NCBI GenBank assembly: GCA_002729295.1
Contig: PBTU01000183.1
Span: 1 to 18,312, forward strand
Source of the DNA: Verrucomicrobiales bacterium
GTDB taxonomy: Bacteria; Verrucomicrobiota; Verrucomicrobiia; Verrucomicrobiales; Akkermansiaceae
Length of the DNA: 18,312 nucleotides
Direction: 5' to 3'
Part shown: in pieces, positions 13,514 to 18,312 of the stretch
How positions within the stretch are numbered: the first letter of the stretch is position 1
How the letters are laid out: every line of letters starts with the position of its first letter
Notes under the pieces: generated by a model
The model's input: the letters and a program-made list of their open reading frames with translations, nothing else
Databases searched by the model: none
What the model was told of the DNA's origin: nothing
Made by a program: the position numbers and the translations under genes

Positions 13514-14641
13514 CTATCCCTTGCTCGCCACGGGAGGATTCGCTTTGATAAATTTCACGATCTCATCGACCTCATCACTCAGGTAAAGATACCTCTCGTA
13601 ATCCCTTCCCTCCGCCAGGTTTTTGAGACACTCCCAGAGCATCGTGTCCCCGGTATACCTCTTCTCTCCCAAAAACACCATCGGGCTGATCTCCCCAAAG
13701 GTCGCGTAATGGTTCTGACACGCATCCTGAAATATCTCTTGCGTCGTTCCACCACTGCCCGACGCAAAGACGATTCCGTGCCTCGCGATCGCTAGCAGAC
13801 CGTCTTCACGAATGCTGTTGGAAAAATACTTCGCGACATGCGCCGAGAATAAATTCGTGGGCTCATGCCCGTAAAACCACGTCGGCACCGCCAGACTGGA
13901 ATACCCGGTTGGATATTGATCAATCACCTTCTGCGCCGCCTCAACATACCCCTTGCTGTCATACTTGGGTGAGGCCTCTAGCGATTTCAAAACCGTATCC
14001 AACTCCTCCTTCGTCAGGTCTGCCAAGTAAGCCCCTAAATTTGCCGCCTCCATGATTCCGGGACCACCGCCACTCGCAATAAAGTATCCCTCCTTCGTCA
14101 GTCGACGCGTCAAATGCGCCACCTTTTTAAAAGACTCGTCATCACGCCCCGTCCCGTGTCCTCCCATCACCGCGACCACGCGCTTCCTCCCATCCTTTTC
14201 AATCCGCCCCTCAAGCAAATCGGTGAGCCCGTCGTCAATGGCATGATCGTGCAATCGCTCCGCCAGAGCTTCCACGATATCAGGATCCTTCTTCCCGTGC
14301 TTCACAAAGTGATCAAAGATCTCTTTATCCACACTCCGGTCTTCCTCCTTGGTCCAACCCTCCATCAATTCCTCCCTCGTATACAACTCCGGCCGATAAG
14401 GATTAAAAGGCAGGTCCTTGAACCCCGGAAAAACCAAGGCGCCCCTCCCCTGCAAATCACAAATCGAAAGATCCTCCGGAAACTGACATCCCAGAAAGAT
14501 TGCTCCGTCACACTCCAACCCCTCCCAATCAATCCCCGCCTCCCGCAAATCCAGACCCTGCACCACCGAGCAGTTCAAATTCACCACTCCGCCCTCCAGC
14601 CGCTTCAAGGAATCAATCTCACGAAAAATCGAACATTTCAT
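13514..14641 (-). CDS. LOG-family (lysine-decarboxylase-like) nucleotide-binding protein
   Basis: The 375-residue product has a Rossmann-like LOG domain from about 150: RKRVVAVMGGHGTGRDD (152-168), EGYFIASGGGPGIMEAANLGAY (184-205) and FASGSGGTTQEIFQDA (292-307), the counterpart of the PGGxGTxxE motif. LOG enzymes hydrolyse nucleoside 5'-monophosphates to base and ribose 5-phosphate; the changed signature leaves activity uncertain. It is far longer than typical LOG proteins (about 180-230 residues). The first 80 residues have leucine-spaced repeats resembling a short pentapeptide-like fold (LEGGVVNLNCSVVQGLDL), followed by a helical linker. It lies 72 bp after hpt on the same strand, another purine-salvage gene, which suggests a nucleotide role. 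Confidence 0.82.
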   Translation of the reverse strand: MKCSIFREIDSLKRLEGGVVNLNCSVVQGLDLREAGIDWEGLECDGAIFLGCQFPEDLSICDLQGRGALVFPGFKDLPFNPYRPELYTREELMEGWTKEEDRSVDKEIFDHFVKHGKKDPDIVEALAERLHDHAIDDGLTDLLEGRIEKDGRKRVVAVMGGHGTGRDDESFKKVAHLTRRLTKEGYFIASGGGPGIMEAANLGAYLADLTKEELDTVLKSLEASPKYDSKGYVEAAQKVIDQYPTGYSSLAVPTWFYGHEPTNLFSAHVAKYFSNSIREDGLLAIARHGIVFASGSGGTTQEIFQDACQNHYATFGEISPMVFLGEKRYTGDTMLWECLKNLAEGRDYERYLYLSDEVDEIVKFIKANPPVASKG

Positions 14642-14713
14642 GCCAACAACCTAAGTCAGCAAATCCCGGACTTCCAGCCCAACAAAGATTCAGGCAGACG
14701 AGCGGACAGAAAA

Positions 14714-15253
14714 TCACCCAATCACTGACTCTTTCAACACCCCTACATACGGCAGGTTCCGATACTTCCCATCGTAATCCAAACCATACCCTACCACAAA
14801 CTCATCTCCGATTTCAAAAGCCGAATAGTCCGCCTCTCCCTCCGCCGCTCTCTCCTTATCCTTCGTCAGCAAGACACAAGTCTTCACTTTCCGCGCACCC
14901 ATCTCATAAAGCTTCTCCGACACCGCCGCCAAGGTTCGCCCGGTATCTAAAATATCATCCAGCACCAAAACGCTCCGTCCCTTAACCTCGGGAAGCTTAA
15001 CATCCAAAAAATCTACCTGCCCCGAACTCTCCGTCCCCCCATGATAGCTCGCTACATTCAAGCACTCGATCTCCAGCCGCAAGGGCACCCGCCGCAACAG
15101 GTCCGCCATAAACACCAAAGCCCCCTTCAAAATTCCCACCACCTGCAAGGAATCCTCCTTCGCAAAGTCCGACCGAATCCGCTCCGCAATCACATCCAAC
15201 CGCCGCTCGATCACTTCCTCCGCAATCAAGACCTTCTCAATATCCTCGTTCAT
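14714..15253 (-). CDS. hpt: Hypoxanthine phosphoribosyltransferase
   Basis: Hpt converts hypoxanthine and guanine with PRPP to IMP and GMP. I use the ATG at 15253, giving 179 residues as usual for the family; an upstream in-frame ATG at 15346 adds 31 residues unlike any Hpt N-terminus and would overlap a small ORF. Motifs: VVGILKGALVFMADLLRR (38-55), the flexible-loop region SYHGGTESSG, the PRPP-binding loop VLVLDDILDTGRTL (95-108) and FVVGYGLDYDGKYRNLPYVG (152-171). The gene is followed on the same strand by the LOG-family gene. Confidence 0.95.
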   Translation of the reverse strand: MNEDIEKVLIAEEVIERRLDVIAERIRSDFAKEDSLQVVGILKGALVFMADLLRRVPLRLEIECLNVASYHGGTESSGQVDFLDVKLPEVKGRSVLVLDDILDTGRTLAAVSEKLYEMGARKVKTCVLLTKDKERAAEGEADYSAFEIGDEFVVGYGLDYDGKYRNLPYVGVLKESVIG

Positions 15254-15297
15254 GCCCCCAATCTTGCGAAGCCCCTGCGATCTGTCCAAGAAAAATC

Positions 15298-15468
15298 CTA
15301 CTGTCGAAACTCCGCCTCCACCATCTTCTCGTCGAGTTCCTCCCATTCGCCCGCCAACTCCCTCAAGACCTCCGGTTTCGGTCCCTTCGGCATCTCCTTC
15401 CCGGCCGCCGCAAAGGTCGTCGCAAACAAATCCGACGCTGCAGATCCTCGATATGCTCGATCATTCAT
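15298..15468 (-). CDS. Possible small protein, 56 residues, upstream of hpt
   Basis: An open frame of 56 codons ends 44 bp before hpt on the same strand. The product is hydrophilic with an acidic C-terminal helix (EVLRELAGEWEELDEKMVEAE) and no signal peptide or known motif. I do not recognise it. The start at 15468 (MNDRAYRGSAAS) is preferred over an upstream Met at 15543 that overlaps the divergent cytochrome gene. Amino-acid use is protein-like and it fills an otherwise empty 272-bp gap, but chance cannot be ruled out. Confidence 0.4.
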   Translation of the reverse strand: MNDRAYRGSAASDLFATTFAAAGKEMPKGPKPEVLRELAGEWEELDEKMVEAEFRQ

Positions 15469-15525
15469 ACTTGGGCACTTCCGAACTAGACAAAGCGCGA
15501 TTACACTTAAATATATCCTCCAGAA

Positions 15526-18312
15526 ATGGCCCGGGAATATCAAAAATTTGCCTCTTTCTTCTTCGCCCTCCTACCCGTCTCATTGGGAGCCGGGGAGCGC
15601 ATTGATTTCAACGACCAGATCCGCCCGCTTCTCTCGGACCGCTGCTTTGTCTGCCACGGCTTTGATGCCAACACCCGCGAGGCCGATCTTCGCCTCGACA
15701 CGCCAGAGGGCGCTCTCACCGAAGACAAGCACGGCATCACGCCCATCGTTCCGGGCGACGCGTTGGGCTCCGAGGTCTGGCTGCGCATCATTTCGGAGGA
15801 CCCCGATGAGGTCATGCCGCCGCCCGACTCACTCCGTCAGCTCTCCGACGCCGACAAGGCCCTGATCAAACGCTGGATCGATCAAGGCGCCGAATACGAA
15901 CCGCACTGGACTTTCGTCAAAGTCGAGAAACCCAAAACCGAACTCGCCAACGGACATCCCATCGACCAGATCGTTTCGGAAAAGCTCAAACAGGAAGAAC
16001 TTGAACTCTCTCCCCCCGCCGATCCCCGCACGCTGGTGCGACGTCTTTCCTTCGACCTCCGCGGGCTTCCGCCGACGCCCGAAGAAGTCGAAAAATTCGT
16101 CAGCAATCCCAACGATGAATCCTGGCGCGCTCTTGTCGAACATTACCTCGCCGATCCCTCCTTCGGTGAGCGCATGGCCTGGCCATGGCTCGAAGCGGCA
16201 CGCTACGCCGACTCCAATGGTTTTCAGGGAGACCGCGAACGCACGATGTGGCCCTGGCGCGACTGGGTGATCGAAGCCTTTAACAAGAACCTCCCCTACG
16301 ATGACTTCACCGTCTGGCAAATCGCCGGCGACCTTCTTCCAAACGCCACCTTCGAACAAAAACTCGCTACGGGCTTTCTTCGCAATCACGCCATCAATGG
16401 TGAGGGGGGCAGCATCCCGGAAGAGAACCGCGTCAACTACGTCTTCGACATGGCCGAAACCGTCGGCACCGTTTGGATGGGCCTGACCTTCAACTGCTGC
16501 CGCTGCCACGATCACAAATACGACCCTCTCTCCCAAAAAGAATATTATGGCCTCAACGCCTTCTTTAACCAGACCCCCGTCAACGGTGGAGGCGGTGATC
16601 CACAAACCAAACCCGTTCTCCCCGTGGCTTCCGGCGCACAGAAGGAGGAGGAAGAAAAACTCGGAAATCAACTCGAAGACATTCGCAAGCAACTTTCCGG
16701 AACTAAAAAACAACCCAGCGGAGATCAGAAAAAATGGGAAAACACCCAACTCGCCACTCACAAATCTCCGTGGTCCATCCTCCACGTTAAATCCGCGAAG
16801 TCAGCCAAGGGCCAAAAAATCACCACTCTCGAAAATGGCACTCTCCTCGCCACTGGAGCCAATCCCCCCAACGACGACTACACCATCGAACTCTCGCTCA
16901 ACGAAGCTCCCCTCACCGGCATTCTCCTCAAGGCCCTTCGCCATCCCGACATGACCAAGGAAGGCATCGCCCGATCCGATAGCGGAAACTTCGTCCTAAC
17001 CGAATTCAATCTCGCACTCCGTTCCACCGATGAGACAACCAAACCCGTCAAGATTAAGAAAGTCCAGGCCACTTTCGAACAAGGAAGCTTAAAGATTGCC
17101 GGAGTTCTCGATAAAAACCCCGCCAGCGGCTGGGCGATCCTAAATAACAACGCCATCCCCACCGACCACGCCGCCGTCTTCGAATTCGAGCATACCCTCC
17201 AACCTGCTCCCGGCGACACCCTCGTCGCCACTCTCAAACACGAATCAAAACACGCGAGACACAACCTCGGGCATTTCAGCATCGAGGGAACAAGCCAAAC
17301 CGCTCCAACTCTCCCTGAAGATCAAAGTCTCATCAACGCCCTAAGAACGCCTTCCGAACGCCGCACCAAAGCCCAACATCAACTCGTCAATGACAGCTAC
17401 GGAGACGGCAATCCCCAATTCGCGGAATTGCAAAAGAGGGAAGCCGCCGCAAAGAAGAAGCTCGACGACCTCCGCAACCGACTTTCCAAGGTCATGATCA
17501 TGGAAGACCAACCCGGGAAACGAAAAACCTACATCCTCGCCATCGGTTCCTACGAGCAACGCGGCGAAGAAGTGGAAGCCCATACCCCCGCTGTCCTTCC
17601 TCCGATCAAGTCCGACAAAACGCCCAACCGCCTCGACCTTGCCAAGTGGCTCGTCTCTCCCGACCACCCGCTGACCTCCCGCGTCACCGTCAATCGACTC
17701 TGGCAGAAATTCTTCGGCATCGGCCTCGTCAAGAGCCCGGAGGACTTTGGCGTGCAAAGCGAGATCCCCGTGCACCCCAAGCTCCTCGACTGGCTCGCTG
17801 CCGACTTCATGGAGCACAACTGGGACTACAAGCACCTCGTCCGCACCATCGTCACCAGCCGCACTTATCGTCAGTCGTCCAGTGTCTCATCGCTCCAACT
17901 CGAACGCGATCCCAACAACCGCCTCCTCGCCCGTGGAGCTCGTCTTCGCCTTTCGTCCTGGATGATTCGCGACCAAGCCCTCGCCGCCAGTGGCAATCTC
18001 GTCAGCACCATCGGCGGATCCCCCGTCAAACCCTGGCAGCCAACCGGGCTCTGGTCCGAGGTCACCTTCGGCAAAAAGAAATACGCACCCGACTCCGGAG
18101 AAAAACTCCGCCGTCGCAGCCTTTATACCTTCTGGCGGCGTATCAGCGCGCCACCTATGTTCTTCGACACCGCAAAGCGCGAAATGTGTGAAGTCGGCAC
18201 CACTCTCACCAACAGCCCACTCCACGCACTCGCTATTCTCAACGATCCTCACTATGCCGAAGCCGCCCGTGCATTGGTGAACCGAGCCGCCAAGGAATCG
18301 TCCACCGATCCC
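15526..18312 (+). CDS. PSCyt1-PSCyt2-PSD1 cytochrome, 3' end outside the window
   Basis: The frame stays open for 929 codons to the window edge. It starts with a signal peptide (about 1-22, SFFFALLPVSLGAG). PSCyt1 follows with heme-binding CFVCH (Cys40, Cys43, His44), LRLDTPEGAL and DEVMPPPDS. PSCyt2 spans about 135-360 and carries RRLSFDLRGLPPTPEEV, RYADSNGFQGD and a second CxxCH, CCRCHDHKYDP (Cys324-His328). A variable central region of about 330 residues with a short coiled coil comes next, then PSD1 from about 702 (NRLDLAKWLVSPDHPLTSRV, LWQKFFGIGLVKSPEDFG). These are secreted c-type cytochromes of unknown substrate, often paired with a downstream DUF1501 gene. Perhaps 50-100 residues are missing at the end. 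No Shine-Dalgarno precedes the ATG. Confidence 0.94.
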   Translation, partial: MAREYQKFASFFFALLPVSLGAGERIDFNDQIRPLLSDRCFVCHGFDANTREADLRLDTPEGALTEDKHGITPIVPGDALGSEVWLRIISEDPDEVMPPPDSLRQLSDADKALIKRWIDQGAEYEPHWTFVKVEKPKTELANGHPIDQIVSEKLKQEELELSPPADPRTLVRRLSFDLRGLPPTPEEVEKFVSNPNDESWRALVEHYLADPSFGERMAWPWLEAARYADSNGFQGDRERTMWPWRDWVIEAFNKNLPYDDFTVWQIAGDLLPNATFEQKLATGFLRNHAINGEGGSIPEENRVNYVFDMAETVGTVWMGLTFNCCRCHDHKYDPLSQKEYYGLNAFFNQTPVNGGGGDPQTKPVLPVASGAQKEEEEKLGNQLEDIRKQLSGTKKQPSGDQKKWENTQLATHKSPWSILHVKSAKSAKGQKITTLENGTLLATGANPPNDDYTIELSLNEAPLTGILLKALRHPDMTKEGIARSDSGNFVLTEFNLALRSTDETTKPVKIKKVQATFEQGSLKIAGVLDKNPASGWAILNNNAIPTDHAAVFEFEHTLQPAPGDTLVATLKHESKHARHNLGHFSIEGTSQTAPTLPEDQSLINALRTPSERRTKAQHQLVNDSYGDGNPQFAELQKREAAAKKKLDDLRNRLSKVMIMEDQPGKRKTYILAIGSYEQRGEEVEAHTPAVLPPIKSDKTPNRLDLAKWLVSPDHPLTSRVTVNRLWQKFFGIGLVKSPEDFGVQSEIPVHPKLLDWLAADFMEHNWDYKHLVRTIVTSRTYRQSSSVSSLQLERDPNNRLLARGARLRLSSWMIRDQALAASGNLVSTIGGSPVKPWQPTGLWSEVTFGKKKYAPDSGEKLRRRSLYTFWRRISAPPMFFDTAKREMCEVGTTLTNSPLHALAILNDPHYAEAARALVNRAAKESSTDP

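Noticed and set aside
14642..14713. 72-bp spacer between hpt and the LOG gene checked for a tRNA or small RNA.
   Set aside because: No cloverleaf, T-loop consensus or terminator could be found.
14714..15346. Longer hpt frame starting at 15346.
   Set aside because: The added 31 residues are Gly/Arg-rich and unlike Hpt; the start at 15253 gives the normal family length.

Overview
The window looks like chromosomal DNA of a Gram-negative bacterium of the Planctomycetota-Verrucomicrobiota-Chlamydiota group, most likely Verrucomicrobiota. Three things point there: a DUF1501 gene at the left edge and a PSCyt1-PSCyt2-PSD1 cytochrome gene at the right edge (families greatly expanded in these phyla), lpxD and Skp/OmpH genes that imply a lipid A-containing outer membrane, and a near match to the Verrucomicrobia LexA motif (TGTTC-N4-GAACA) upstream of recA. 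I cannot place it below phylum. No rRNA, tRNA, CRISPR array, insertion sequence or phage gene was seen. Coding density is high and no gene-free stretch exceeds 300 bp.

Left part (1-3680): the 3' end of a DUF1501 gene (+) converges on recA (-) across a shared terminator. recA and a DUF1439 lipoprotein gene (+) diverge from a 126-bp region with a candidate SOS operator. ndk (+) follows and ends tail-to-tail with mnmM in a 4-nt stop overlap. The best terminator for ndk lies inside mnmM.

Envelope cluster (3619-8435, all -): in transcription order, OmpH/Skp paralogue, lpxD, a second OmpH/Skp, a third OmpH/Skp, a secreted C39-like cysteine peptidase with a coiled coil, and mnmM (YtqB-type tRNA wobble-uridine methyltransferase). 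A good sigma70-type promoter (TTGACT-17 bp-CATAAT) precedes the first gene. The last two genes overlap by ATGA. The cluster joins outer-membrane protein chaperones with lipid A synthesis.

Metabolic and arsenic part (8609-12502, all +): panC, then a GAPDH of the ArsJ-associated type, then arsJ. GAPDH and ArsJ form the known arsenate-detoxification pair: GAPDH makes 1-arseno-3-phosphoglycerate and ArsJ exports it. arsJ overlaps an rluA-like pseudouridine synthase gene. No arsR, arsC or acr3 is present in the window.

Right part (12718-18312): two tandem small heat-shock proteins (+) end in a strong terminator. Facing them on the - strand are a LOG-family protein with an unusual N-terminal extension, hpt, and a possible 56-residue ORF. 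Divergent from these is the large PSD1 cytochrome gene (+), open to the window end.

The most noteworthy items are the regulator-less GAPDH-ArsJ pair, three OmpH paralogues around lpxD, the C39-like peptidase coupled to mnmM, the 11-G tract and embedded terminator in mnmM, and the SOS operator between recA and a lipoprotein gene. None is clearly a wholly new system; the peptidase is the least characterised protein.
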